Under the pieces are notes generated by a model. It searched no databases and was not told the origin of the DNA. It saw nothing but the letters and a program-made list of their open reading frames with translations. From contig NZ_QGNZ01000001.1 in NCBI RefSeq assembly GCF_003173595.1, forward strand, positions 558,001 through 622,000: a stretch of 64,000 nt of DNA, read 5' to 3'. This stretch comes from Pedobacter yonginensis. Lineage in GTDB: Bacteria; Bacteroidota; Bacteroidia; Sphingobacteriales; Sphingobacteriaceae. The stretch's first letter is position 1; each line of letters opens with the position of its first letter. Below are positions 10,002-18,505 of this stretch, one piece after another. The position numbers were made by a program, and so were the translations under genes.

Positions 10002-10517
10002 ATGATAAACACTATCCTCATCCTATTAAATTTTTTGGTAAGCAACCCGCCAAAAAATGTTTACGATTTCAGTTTTAAAACAATTGATGGTAAAGAAATA
10101 AAGCTATCAAAGTTTAAGGGTAAAAAAATTCTGATTGTGAATACCGCTTCTAAATGTGGTTACACTCCACAATATGAAGATTTAGAGAAATTACACAAAC
10201 AGTATGGAAATAAAGTGGTTTTAATCGGTTTCCCTGAAGGTAATTTCGGTGGGCAAGAATTTTCTACCAATACTGAAATTAAAGAATTTTGTACAGGTAA
10301 ATATAAAGTAACCTTCTTATTGGCGGAGAAAAGTAGTGTAAAAGGCGACGATATTACGCCATTGTTTAAATACTTAACTACCCAACCGGGTACTGAGGAG
10401 CAAGGTGATATTAAATGGAACTTTGAGAAATTTTTAATCAACGAAAAAGGAGAGTTGGTACACCGTTTCCGTTCAAAAACAAAACCTTTGGATGAAGCGA
10501 TTGTAAAAAATCTTTAA
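10002..10517 (+). CDS. Glutathione peroxidase family thiol peroxidase
   Basis: The 171-residue protein reduces hydroperoxides. The peroxidatic Cys52 lies in NTASKCGYTPQY, and the second motif reads FPEGNFGGQEF (usual FPCNQFGGQEP) with catalytic Gln85. The third motif is KWNFEKFLI with the conserved Trp and Asn. Cys97 in EFCTGKY is a candidate resolving cysteine, which suggests a thioredoxin-dependent enzyme rather than a true glutathione user. The N-terminus (INTILILLNFLVSN) is hydrophobic and may export it. A rho-independent terminator follows directly. Confidence 0.93.
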   Translation: MINTILILLNFLVSNPPKNVYDFSFKTIDGKEIKLSKFKGKKILIVNTASKCGYTPQYEDLEKLHKQYGNKVVLIGFPEGNFGGQEFSTNTEIKEFCTGKYKVTFLLAEKSSVKGDDITPLFKYLTTQPGTEEQGDIKWNFEKFLINEKGELVHRFRSKTKPLDEAIVKNL

Positions 10518-10536
10518 CTAAAATATTTAGATAGAA

Positions 10537-10570
10537 GGGTTTAAGGCGTTAAGTCTTGAGCCCTTTTTTT
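10537..10570 (+). terminator. Rho-independent terminator after glutathione peroxidase
   Basis: A 9 bp stem pairs GGGTTTAAG (10537-10545) with CTTGAGCCC (10555-10563), counting two G-U pairs, and is followed by seven T. It lies 20 bp past the stop codon. Confidence 0.8.
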
Positions 10571-10593
10571 GTTTGGTGGGAGAATTCTGTAAA

Positions 10594-11100
10594 TATCTAC
10601 CACCTTAGAAACCTAAGGGCAAGTGTAGAAAGGTATCTTTCCGTGGCAAATGTTTAAGCGAAGTTAGCTTTGAAATGATTTACCACCTTAGAAACCTAAG
10701 GGCAAGTGTAGAAAGGTATCTTTCCGTGGCAAATGTTTAAGTGAGGTTGCTTTGAAATGATTTACCACCTTAGAAACCTAAGGCACCTAAGGGCAAGTGT
10801 AGAAAGGAATCTTTCCCTGGCAAATGTTTAAGCGAGGTTAGCTTTGAAATGATTTACCACCTTAGAAACCTCAGGCAACTAAGCGTAGAATGTAAAAAGG
10901 TATCTTTCCGTGGCAAATGTTTAAGCGAAGTTAGCTTTGAAATGATTTACCACCTTAGAGACCTAAGGCACCTAAGGGAAAGGTGTAAAAAGGTATCTTT
11001 CCGTGGCAAATGTTTAGGGGAGGTTAGCCTTGAAATGATCTACCACCACCTTAGAAACCTAAGGCACCTAAGGGCAAGATGTATAAAGGTATTTTTTATT
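10594..11100. repeat. Tandem array, six units of 82-93 bp with an internal hairpin
   Basis: Six units start with TACCACCTTAG at 10598, 10681, 10763, 10855, 10948 and 11041. Spacings are 83, 82, 92, 93 and 93 bp; the longer units have an extra CCTAAGG-containing decamer. Each unit holds CCTTAG-AAAC-CTAAGG, a perfect 6 bp hairpin (slightly changed in some copies), then a constant TATCTTTCCGTGGCAAATG stretch. The last unit is cut short. The array fills the gap between the peroxidase terminator and the 3' end of mnmA. There are no variable spacers, so it is not CRISPR. Open frames across it are chance products of the repeat. Confidence 0.9.
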
Positions 11101-11143
11101 TTTATTCTGTGTAACCCATTAAACGGTAGTGCAATGTGCATTG

Positions 11144-12235
11144 TTAAACTAAGAAACCACCGCCAAGTAAATCATTCCCTTCGTAGAAAACGGCCGACTG
11201 CCCTGGGGCAATGGCAGATACGTTGTGATCGAACACCACACGCATTCTATCTTTTTCTTGTACAATGGTACTCAACATACCGGCATCTTTATAACGGATT
11301 TTCGTAATCACGTCATTCATAGGCTCTTCTATGCTTGCATATTTAACGAGGTTGATGTTTCTAACCATGGCTTCTTTACGTTCAAGCTCATCAGCCTTGC
11401 CCAAAACAACGGTATTGCTTTCTGGTAAAATTTGCGTAACAAACATCGGCTCGCCAAAGGCAATGCCTAAGCCTTTACGTTGGCCAATAGTATAAAACGG
11501 ATAGCCTTTATGTTGCCCCACAACCATCCCGTTGCTTAGAATGAAATTTCCACCAGCAACTCGATCTTCTAAATCTTCTACTTTGTGTTTTAAAAAAGCT
11601 CTGTAATCGTTATCAGGAACGAAACAAATTTCGTAACTCTCAGATTTTTTAGCCAACTCTTCCTGCCCCATGTCTAGCGCCATTTGTCTAATATCAGCTT
11701 TGGCAAAACTGCCTAAGGGAAATTTAGTACGCGAGAGGTTTTCTTGCGAGACACCCCACAGTACATACGATTGATCTTTATTTTCGTCTTTACCTTTAGA
11801 AATTACGTAACGGCCACTATCTTGTTGGCGAATATTTGCGTAATGTCCAGTAGCTATAAATTCGCAATCCAATTTATTAGCACGTTTTAATAAGGCTTCC
11901 CACTTGATGTGAGTATTGCATAAAACACAAGGATTTGGCGTTCTACCGGCTAAATATTCATCCACGAAGTTATCGATCACATAATCTCCAAATTCATCGC
12001 GAATATCCAAAATGTAATGTGGGAAACCGTAATTCACCGCTAGGGTACGTGCATCGTTGATGCTGTCTAAAGAACAACAACCCGTTTCCTTACTGCTTCC
12101 GCCGGAAGTTGCATAATCCCAAGTTTTCATGGTTAAGCCAATAACCTCATAACCTTGCTCATGCAACATCACTGCTGCAACTGAACTATCAACCCCGCCA
12201 CTCATGGCTACCAGAATTCTTCCGTGTTTACTCAT
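11144..12235 (-). CDS. mnmA: tRNA 2-thiouridine(34) synthase MnmA
   Basis: The 363-residue enzyme thiolates U34 of the Lys, Glu and Gln tRNAs. The PP-loop SGGVDSS (12-18) binds ATP. The catalytic cysteines are Cys106 in NPCVLCNTHIKW and Cys204 in SYEICFVPDND, matching the Cys102/Cys199 pair of E. coli. An extra Cys53-Cys54 pair lies in ETGCCSLDSINDAR. The C-terminal beta-barrel ends normally. Its substrate tRNA-Lys(UUU) is also encoded in this window. The start (MSKHGRILVAMSGG) is well placed. Confidence 0.97.
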   Translation of the reverse strand: MSKHGRILVAMSGGVDSSVAAVMLHEQGYEVIGLTMKTWDYATSGGSSKETGCCSLDSINDARTLAVNYGFPHYILDIRDEFGDYVIDNFVDEYLAGRTPNPCVLCNTHIKWEALLKRANKLDCEFIATGHYANIRQQDSGRYVISKGKDENKDQSYVLWGVSQENLSRTKFPLGSFAKADIRQMALDMGQEELAKKSESYEICFVPDNDYRAFLKHKVEDLEDRVAGGNFILSNGMVVGQHKGYPFYTIGQRKGLGIAFGEPMFVTQILPESNTVVLGKADELERKEAMVRNINLVKYASIEEPMNDVITKIRYKDAGMLSTIVQEKDRMRVVFDHNVSAIAPGQSAVFYEGNDLLGGGFLV

Positions 12236-12252
12236 TTTAAAACTTATGGCTG

Positions 12253-12260
12253 CAAAAATA
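12253..12260 (-). promoter_or_regulatory. Candidate -7 promoter element of mnmA (TATTTTTG)
   Basis: On the minus strand this reads TATTTTTG, matching the Bacteroidota TAnnTTTG consensus, 18 bp upstream of the mnmA start codon. No clear TTTG -33 element was found, so this is only a candidate. Confidence 0.4.
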
Positions 12261-12342
12261 AGGTTTATTTACTTGAAATTTTTTAAAGCAAGTCAGTTAC
12301 TTGTAAAAAGCTGTTTGTATTTTTTTTGTTGATTAAACGATT

Positions 12343-12350
12343 TAGTTTTG
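12343..12350 (+). promoter_or_regulatory. Candidate -7 promoter element of the GH92 gene (TAGTTTTG)
   Basis: TAGTTTTG matches TAnnTTTG and lies 73 bp before the ATG of the GH92 mannosidase. TTTG copies occur upstream at 12314 and 12325, though not at ideal spacing for a -33 element. Confidence 0.4.
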
Positions 12351-12422
12351 CTTTATACGCAGATTTGAACAAAAATTAATACCTTAGAATTTCAAACAAA
12401 ATAAGCTAAATTTTAGATTGAT

Positions 12423-14708
12423 ATGATTAAAAAAATTATCCTGCCATGTTTGTTGCTTTCTGCGCTCACAGCATCAGCACAGCAGAATTTGGTGCAATAT
12501 GTTAAGCCAATCATTGGTACCGAAAAAATGGGACATACCTATCCCGGTGCAACCGTTCCATTTGGTGCCGTGCAATTAAGTCCCGAAACCGATACTTTAT
12601 CTTATGAAGTTGGTGGCAAGTACAATGGCGACGTTTATAAATATTGTGCAGGTTATAAGTATGAAGACAAAACAATCACCGGTTTTAGTCATACCCATTT
12701 TAGTGGGACAGGGCACTCCGACTTAGGTGATTTTTTAATTATGCCCACCCAAGGCAAGCTTCAATTAAACCCAGGAACCGCATCTAATCCTAAAGGGGGC
12801 TATCGTTCTGCATTTTCGCACGCAAACGAAGTGGCCGAGGCTGGTTATTACAAAGTAAAGCTCGATGATGAAAACATTACGGCAGAACTGACTTCTACCA
12901 CCCGAGTTGGAATGCATCAATACACTTTCCAAAAATCAGATCAATCGCACATCATTTTAGACTTGATGGCTGGAATTTATAACTATGATGAGAAAACCGT
13001 TTGGACTTATGTTCGCGTGGTAAATGATACTTTACTTACTGGTTATCGCCAAACCAATGGCTGGGGCAGAACCCGTACGGTTTATTTTGCGATGAGTTTT
13101 TCTAAGCCGTTTAAAAGTTATGGCCGAAAAAGTTACGATGCCAAACAAGCGTACAGAGGTTTCTGGGGTAAGTTTAACCAAGATCAAAACTTCCCAGAAA
13201 TTGCGGGTAAAAAGTTGAAAATGTTTTTCGATTTCGATACTGAAAAGGGTGAAAAAATTAAAATCAAATTTGCCTTATCTCCTGTAAGTCAAGACAATGC
13301 TTTGCAAAACATGCGTACTGAAATTTCGGGATGGGATTTTGAAAAAGTAAAGGCACAGGCACAAGATACTTGGAATAAGGAGCTGAATAAAATTCAAATC
13401 AGTTCATCAAACAATAATAAGATTAACTTCTATACAGCACTTTATCACGCATTCATCAATCCAACTACTTATACTGATGTGAATGGCGAGTATAAAGGTT
13501 TAGACCAAGGTGTGCATAAGGCAGATGGATTTACAAATTATACCACCTTTTCCCTTTGGGATACATACCGTGCCCTGCATCCATTTTTCAACATTATGCA
13601 GCCCAGCAGAAGTAACGATATGGTTAAATCGATGATGGCGCATTACGATCAAAGCAGTTTACACATGCTTCCAATTTGGTCACATTACGCAAATGATAAT
13701 TGGTGTATGAGTGGTTATCATAGCGTTTCGGTAATTGCTGATGCCATTATCAAAGGCACCTACAATGGCGATCCTAATAAGGCTTTGGATGCTTGTGTGG
13801 CAACGGCTAAGCACCGAGATTATGAAGGGATTGGCTATTACATGGACTTGGGCTACATTCCTGCCGAAAGAAGTGGCGTTTCGGTTTCCAACACGCTGGA
13901 ATATTCATATGATGATTGGGCGATAGCGCAATTGGCTAAGAAATTAAACAGAAAGGATGTTTATGATGAATTTATTAAACGTTCAGGAAACTGGAAAAAC
14001 AATTACGATAAATCAATAGGCTTTATGCGCCCGAAATTGGCCGACGGAACGTTTAAAAAAGCATTTGATTCAAAAGATACTGAAGGACAAGGGTTTATAG
14101 AGGGAAATAGCTGGAATTACAGTTTCTTCGTTCCGCATGATCCTGCTGCATTAATTGAAATGATGGGTGGTAAAGCCAAATTCGCAAAGCGATTGGATAC
14201 TTTATTCACTATGCACTTGCCTGACGAATTTTTCGCACATACGGAAGACATTACGCGTGAAGGAATTATTGGCGGCTACGTGCATGGCAATGAGCCGGCA
14301 CACCACATTGCTTACTTGTATAACTGGACTGATCAGCCTTGGAAAACACAAGCGCAAATCCGTCATATTTTAAATATGCAATATAAACCAACCCCTGATG
14401 GTTTGGGTGGGAATGATGATTGTGGCCAAATGAGCGCCTGGTATATGTTTTCATCATTGGGCTTTTATCCAGTTTCCCCAGGTTCTGATGTGTATGCTTT
14501 GGGTAGCCCATCTGTAAACAATGCCGTTCTGAATTTGGAAAATGGAAAAACCTTTACCGTTGAAGCCATAAAACAAAGTGATAAAAACATTTACGTGGCT
14601 AAGGTGTTATTAAATGGAAAGGTGCTTAACACCCCTTTCATAAAACATTCTGATTTAACAAATGGTGGTAAGTTGACATTTTACATGTCATCCAGCCCAA
14701 AAAAATAA
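12423..14708 (+). CDS. GH92 alpha-mannosidase, exported
   Basis: The 761-residue glycosidase has a signal peptide (cleavage after LTASAQ, about residue 20). It starts its mature part with VQYVKPIIGTEKMGHTYPGATVPFG, the GH92 N-terminal signature; the FSHTHFSGTGHSDLGDF segment and the later SLWDTYRALHPF, GFIEGNSWNYSFFVPHD and GGNDDCGQMSAWYMFSSLGFYP motifs are those of GH92 exo-mannosidases, which use calcium and invert the anomeric centre. Family members cleave alpha-1,2-, 1,3-, 1,4- or 1,6-mannosides; linkage cannot be read here. A strong terminator follows, so it is probably transcribed alone. It may cooperate with the GH125 enzyme about 9.5 kb downstream. Confidence 0.95.
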   Translation: MIKKIILPCLLLSALTASAQQNLVQYVKPIIGTEKMGHTYPGATVPFGAVQLSPETDTLSYEVGGKYNGDVYKYCAGYKYEDKTITGFSHTHFSGTGHSDLGDFLIMPTQGKLQLNPGTASNPKGGYRSAFSHANEVAEAGYYKVKLDDENITAELTSTTRVGMHQYTFQKSDQSHIILDLMAGIYNYDEKTVWTYVRVVNDTLLTGYRQTNGWGRTRTVYFAMSFSKPFKSYGRKSYDAKQAYRGFWGKFNQDQNFPEIAGKKLKMFFDFDTEKGEKIKIKFALSPVSQDNALQNMRTEISGWDFEKVKAQAQDTWNKELNKIQISSSNNNKINFYTALYHAFINPTTYTDVNGEYKGLDQGVHKADGFTNYTTFSLWDTYRALHPFFNIMQPSRSNDMVKSMMAHYDQSSLHMLPIWSHYANDNWCMSGYHSVSVIADAIIKGTYNGDPNKALDACVATAKHRDYEGIGYYMDLGYIPAERSGVSVSNTLEYSYDDWAIAQLAKKLNRKDVYDEFIKRSGNWKNNYDKSIGFMRPKLADGTFKKAFDSKDTEGQGFIEGNSWNYSFFVPHDPAALIEMMGGKAKFAKRLDTLFTMHLPDEFFAHTEDITREGIIGGYVHGNEPAHHIAYLYNWTDQPWKTQAQIRHILNMQYKPTPDGLGGNDDCGQMSAWYMFSSLGFYPVSPGSDVYALGSPSVNNAVLNLENGKTFTVEAIKQSDKNIYVAKVLLNGKVLNTPFIKHSDLTNGGKLTFYMSSSPKK

Positions 14709-14731
14709 TTACACATCCCAATTTTTGTACG

Positions 14732-14759
14732 CCGCTGGTTAATCGCCAGCGGTTTTTTT
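14732..14759 (+). terminator. Rho-independent terminator after GH92
   Basis: A perfect 7 bp GC-rich stem, CCGCTGG (14732-14738) with CCAGCGG (14746-14752), is followed by seven T, 23 bp past the GH92 stop codon. Confidence 0.92.
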
Positions 14760-14869
14760 ATGCCATTCATTTTTAGTTATCTTTAAATGTAGCAGATAAG
14801 TTATTTAAAGTTAACTACCTGCTAACATTGTTCCCCTAGTATTGATTTTATAAATCCCAAAACAAAAAC

Positions 14870-15715
14870 ATGTCAAACAGACGATTTTTTCTTAAAAGCA
14901 GTGTGGCTGGGGTAGTTCTGGCAGGTTTGAATCCGATGGTTTCTGCGCTGGCATCAACTGTCCAGAATGAAACCAAAATTTCCGCTCAAAAACCCAAACT
15001 GCGTTTTGCAATTGCATCAGATGGACACTACGGGCAACCCGGCACTGATTTTAAAAAAGACCATGAAAACATCGTGAAGTGGTTAAACGAATCGCACAGT
15101 AAAAATCCGCTAGATTTCGTCATCATTAACGGCGATTTGGTTCACGATCGACCAGAATTATTATCAGAAGTTAAAAAGGAATACTACGATCGGTTAAACG
15201 TACCTTTCTATGCTATTCCGGGTAATCACGATCATGCAGATGCTAAAATCTGGAAATCGGTATTTGGGTATGAAGACAATTTCTCCTTTGAAAAAAATGG
15301 CGTTGGTTTTGTTTTGGCAAATACTTCTGATACCACCGGGAAATACCTCTGCCCGGATAATGCCTTTTTAAAAACCGAATTAGAGAAATTCAAATCTTTA
15401 CAAACCGTATTCGTTGTTTTGCACATTCCCCCACATTTTTGGGTTCCCGAAAGTCCGTTTGTGGAGTGCGCAGATACCATTAGCCTACTGCATAGTTATG
15501 CTAATGTTAAAGCGGTTTTTCACGGACATGACCATAGTTTAGATGCCGTGTTTTACACCAACAAATTGCCTCATTTTTTTGATGCACACATTGGCGGCAA
15601 TTGGGGTACGGCCTATAAAGGCTATAGAATTGTTGAAGTGGGCGATGACGATAAAATTTCCACTTTTCAGATAAACGCAAGCCAAAATCCAACGCTTAAC
15701 GAAACTAAATTTTAA
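14870..15715 (+). CDS. Exported metallophosphoesterase (calcineurin-like)
   Basis: The 281-residue protein starts with a twin-arginine-like signal (SNRRFFLKSS, hydrophobic core, cleavage near ALAST), implying folded export with its metals. The dinuclear metal motifs appear in order: SDGHYG (Asp51, His53), NGDLVHD (Asp89), GNHDH (Asn119, His120), an HIPPHFW histidine and a C-terminal FHGHDHS. This is the class III phosphodiesterase/metallophosphatase fold; the substrate is unknown. It lies between two strong terminators and is a single-gene unit. Confidence 0.93.
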   Translation: MSNRRFFLKSSVAGVVLAGLNPMVSALASTVQNETKISAQKPKLRFAIASDGHYGQPGTDFKKDHENIVKWLNESHSKNPLDFVIINGDLVHDRPELLSEVKKEYYDRLNVPFYAIPGNHDHADAKIWKSVFGYEDNFSFEKNGVGFVLANTSDTTGKYLCPDNAFLKTELEKFKSLQTVFVVLHIPPHFWVPESPFVECADTISLLHSYANVKAVFHGHDHSLDAVFYTNKLPHFFDAHIGGNWGTAYKGYRIVEVGDDDKISTFQINASQNPTLNETKF

Positions 15716-15804
15716 TTGAAAGTTAATCGCTAATTCACATTACGGCACTAGCTTTAGACTGAGATATTTAGTTATATCCTTATGCGGTTTACTTATTGTA
15801 CAAA

Positions 15805-15837
15805 GAAGCCTCGATGGATGTCGAGGCTTCTTTTTTT
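15805..15837 (+). terminator. Rho-independent terminator, possibly bidirectional
   Basis: A perfect 10 bp stem, GAAGCCTCGA (15805-15814) with TCGAGGCTTC (15821-15830), has a 6 nt loop and is followed by seven T. It ends the metallophosphoesterase unit and lies just beyond the stop codon of the converging alcohol dehydrogenase, which it may serve too. Confidence 0.92.
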
Positions 15838-15856
15838 AATTAAGAAATAATTTTGC

Positions 15857-16936
15857 TTAATTTTTCAAGGTTGCCATATCGATGACGTATCTAAACCTCA
15901 CTTCCTCATCCTTAATTTTATCTAATGCTTTGTTAATATCTTTAATATCAATCATTTGTACATCAGGGGAGATGTTATGTTCTGCACAGAAATCCAATAC
16001 TTCCTGTGTTTCAACTGTACCACCAATTAATGATCCGCCCACGGTAGAGCAGAATTTAGCCACCTCCATATTGTTGGTTGGGGCTTTGTAGGGTCCGAGT
16101 AATCCAACCGTAACAATTGCACCACGTCTTCTGATTAACGGAATATAATCGTTTACATCAAAAGCATAAGGTATGGTAATCAGTAGAAAATCGAATGTTG
16201 CTGCATGTGCTTTCATTGCATCCTGATCTTCTGATATTAAAACTTCATCCGCCCCTAGTGCCAATGCCGATTCTCTTTTTGAAACTTTGCTTGTGATCGC
16301 CGTTACGGTTGCGCCCATTGCCTTGGCAATCTTAACCCCCATGTGGCCCAAACCACCTATGCCAACAATACCAACTTTATGACCAGCTTTAACGCCAAAG
16401 TGTTTTAAAGGTGAATAGGTGGTTACGCCTGCACAAAGTATTGGTGCTGCTGCCGATGGCGATAATGATTCTGGAATGCGCATCACAAATTTCTCTTGTG
16501 CAACAATGTTGGTAGAGTATCCCCCAAAAGTATTGAAGCCAGAGCCATCAGGTTTCCAATACCCATTATAGGTCATGGTTTGGCCAACTGGTCCTTCACA
16601 AAACTGCTCTTCGCCGTCTAAACAAGGTTCGCAATGCTTGCAAGAATCAATCATACAGCCCACACCCACCAAATCGCCTGTTTTAAATTTACTTACACCA
16701 GCACCTGTTGATACAACTTTACCAATAATTTCATGCCCTGGTACACAAGGATAAACTGTATTTTTCCAATCGTTGTTTACTTGATGAAGATCTGAATGGC
16801 AAACACCACAGTATAATACGTCAATTAATATTTCATCTGCTTTAGGTTCATTACGATCGAATTCCATTAACTCGAGGGTTTTGCCTCCGATTAAGGATCC
16901 GCTTGCTCCGTAACCTTTTGTTTTAATTTTTTCCAT
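15857..16936 (-). CDS. Zinc-dependent NAD(P) alcohol/aldehyde dehydrogenase (YahK/cinnamyl type)
   Basis: The 359-residue medium-chain dehydrogenase oxidises alcohols or reduces aldehydes. Catalytic zinc ligands are Cys43 (LYCGVCHSD), His68-Glu69 (VPGHEI) and a later Cys in APILCAGVTTY. The structural zinc is held by Cys99, Cys102, Cys105 and Cys113 (SCKHCEPCLDGEEQFC). The Rossmann motif is GIGGLGHMGVKIAKAMGA. The pattern fits the NADPH-preferring YahK/CAD branch. It is divergent from arsR but no link to arsenic is expected. Confidence 0.95.
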   Translation of the reverse strand: MEKIKTKGYGASGSLIGGKTLELMEFDRNEPKADEILIDVLYCGVCHSDLHQVNNDWKNTVYPCVPGHEIIGKVVSTGAGVSKFKTGDLVGVGCMIDSCKHCEPCLDGEEQFCEGPVGQTMTYNGYWKPDGSGFNTFGGYSTNIVAQEKFVMRIPESLSPSAAAPILCAGVTTYSPLKHFGVKAGHKVGIVGIGGLGHMGVKIAKAMGATVTAITSKVSKRESALALGADEVLISEDQDAMKAHAATFDFLLITIPYAFDVNDYIPLIRRRGAIVTVGLLGPYKAPTNNMEVAKFCSTVGGSLIGGTVETQEVLDFCAEHNISPDVQMIDIKDINKALDKIKDEEVRFRYVIDMATLKN

Positions 16937-17100
16937 AGGTAATTTTGTAATTTAGTTTTAAACAGGCCGGAAATGCTAAAGGTTTAAAATTTTGGAAATA
17001 AAACTTTAGGGAGTAATAGAACCTTCAGTTACTGTTGGCAAGTTAAAAGGTACTGAAATGCAAATTTTATTCAGAAAAATTGGAAGTTTTAAAAATGTTA

Positions 17101-17116
17101 ATCGTAATATTGCGAT
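17101..17116. promoter_or_regulatory. Near-palindromic operator before arsR (copy 1)
   Basis: The 16 bp sequence ATCGTAATATTGCGAT is palindromic apart from one symmetric mismatch pair. It ends 6 bp before the arsR start codon, where binding would block transcription. The same motif recurs at 17478-17493, so it is the likely ArsR binding site (inference). Confidence 0.65.
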
Positions 17117-17122
17117 ATAATT

Positions 17123-17452
17123 ATGGGTGTTACAAGAAGTGAAATTTTTTCAGAGGAACAAAACCAACTTTCCGCTTGGTTAAAGGCAATGGCGCATCCG
17201 GCTAGGCTTGCCATTTTACAACGCATTTTAGTGGCCAATACTTGCATTTGTGGCGATTTGGTTGATGAGTTGGGTTTAGCCCAAGCCACTATTTCTCAGC
17301 ATTTAAAAGAGTTAAAAAATGCAGGGATTATCCAGGGTACAATAGAGGGTGTAAGTGTATGCTATTGCATTAATCCAACCACGTGGAAAACCATACAAGA
17401 TAAACTCGGCGGTTTGTTTAATGCCTACAAACCAATAAATAACTGTTGTTAA
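17123..17452 (+). CDS. arsR: ArsR/SmtB family arsenite-responsive repressor
   Basis: The 109-residue winged-helix protein has the ArsR core: MAHPARLAILQRILVANTC, then ICGDLVDELGLAQATISQHLKELKNAGII (helix-turn-helix) and a wing with GTIEGVSVCYCINP. The CxC in NTCICGDLV sits where ArsR proteins hold As(III) (consensus ELCVCDL), and another Cys pair ends the protein (NNCC). It heads the operon with DUF6428, arsC and acr3. Repression relieved by arsenite or antimonite is inferred from the family and context. Confidence 0.95.
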   Translation: MGVTRSEIFSEEQNQLSAWLKAMAHPARLAILQRILVANTCICGDLVDELGLAQATISQHLKELKNAGIIQGTIEGVSVCYCINPTTWKTIQDKLGGLFNAYKPINNCC

Positions 17453-17477
17453 AATTTTTACTCAAATCAATCGTTAA

Positions 17478-17493
17478 ATCGCAATATTATGAT
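17478..17493. promoter_or_regulatory. Operator copy 2, overlapping the DUF6428 start codon
   Basis: ATCGCAATATTATGAT differs from the copy at 17101 at three positions and keeps the AATATT core with ATCG on the left. It covers the ATGATG start of the DUF6428 gene. A second ArsR site inside the operon, or a fortuitous copy, are both possible. Confidence 0.5.
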
Positions 17494-18054
17494 GAATACA
17501 GAATCATTAAAATGGAATAGCTTCAAGGCACAATTACAGGAGCATCCTAATTACATTCTTAATTTTCAATACGCCGAAAATCAGTGGGTTAACGCCAATT
17601 ATCACATTACGGAAATTAAGGAATCGGTAATCACTTCAGTTGATTGTGGAGGAAAGGTTAACCGTTGGACAGAAATTATTGTGCAACTCTGGGAGCCGAT
17701 GAAAGATAACCAAGTTAGAGCTATGGAAGTGAGTAAGGCCTTATCGATCATGAACTTGGGGAGTCTAAAATCAACCTGGATGAAAATGCCATCGTAAAAA
17801 TCGAATTTGGCAATTCTGATTTCGATACCCGCCAAATGTATCCAAGTGCATTTAATTTGGAGGATGAAAACCTAACTGTAAAGCTTATGGCCGATTTTAC
17901 ACAATGCAAGGCTATAGGAAGAGGAGAGAGTTGTGGCCCTGATTTGGAAGGCGAAACTTGTTGCTCTACTGAACCGGTACAAAAGAAGAAGATTGAATTG
18001 GTCAATCTCGCATCAGAAAGTGCGTGTTGCACGCCAGGTGGCGGCTGTTGTTAA
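17489..18054 (+). pseudogene. DUF6428 family protein, split by a single-base frameshift
   Basis: Two frames join into one protein. The first (17489-17797) reads FQYAENQWVNANYHITEIKE and ITSVDCGGKVNRWTEIIVQLWEP, typical of DUF6428. The second, in the -1 frame from about 17761, continues ESKINLDENAIVKIEFGNSD and ends in a Cys-rich tail, CCTPGGGCC. The junction is at the GGGG run 17758-17761; one more G would restore a protein of about 188 residues. The start is ATG 17489 or 17492. The family accompanies ars operons; its function is unknown, and the Cys tail resembles the end of the ArsR encoded upstream. Either a recent mutation or a homopolymer sequencing error. Confidence 0.8.
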
Positions 18055-18070
18055 TTTGTGAACGAAAGGT

Positions 18071-18505
18071 ATGAAAAATATATTAGTGCTTTGCACGGGC
18101 AATAGTTGCAGAAGCCAAATTGCAGAAGGCTATTTAAGGCATTTTGCAGGCGATCGAGCTAAAATTTATAGCGCAGGTATAGAAACACATGGCGTAAATC
18201 CAAAAGCAATTTTGACTATGAAAGGGGATGGAATAGACATTTCAAAACATACGTCCAACAACATTAGCGAATACTCGGATGTAGATTTTGATTTTATGAT
18301 TACCGTTTGCGATCATGCGCAGGAAAACTGTCCATATTTTGCTACCCAAGCAATAAAATTCCACTATAATTTTCCCGACCCTGCAAAAGCAACCGGCACA
18401 GAAGAAGAAATTATGGCTCAGTTTGATTTGGTTAGAGAGATGATTAAGCAATATACATCAGATTTTGTTCATAAACATCTAGACAATCCAAATGTCAGTA
18501 AGTAA
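18071..18505 (+). CDS. arsC: Arsenate reductase, thioredoxin-coupled low-molecular-weight phosphatase type
   Basis: The 144-residue enzyme reduces arsenate to arsenite. The CX5R loop is CTGNSCR (Cys8, Arg14). Cys80 and Cys87 in [13 protein letters not shown] form the redox relay seen in S. aureus pI258 ArsC (Cys10, Cys82, Cys89). The catalytic Asp lies in FPDPAKATG. Its end overlaps the acr3 start by 14 bp, so the two are translationally coupled. The product arsenite is exported by the Acr3 pump. Confidence 0.95.
   Translation: MKNILVLCTGNSCRSQIAEGYLRHFAGDRAKIYSAGIETHGVNPKAILTMKGDGIDISKHTSNNISEYSDVDFDFMITVCDHAQENCPYFATQAIKFHYNFPDPAKATGTEEEIMAQFDLVREMIKQYTSDFVHKHLDNPNVSK

Noticed and set aside
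10849..11307. 152-codon plus-strand frame
   Set aside because: It is made of the tandem repeat (RNLRxLxxxCKKVSFRGKCL repeated) and runs antisense into mnmA.
17758..17764. Programmed -1 frameshift in the DUF6428 gene
   Set aside because: There is no X-XXY-YYZ slippery site and no obvious downstream pseudoknot, so an indel or sequencing error is more likely.
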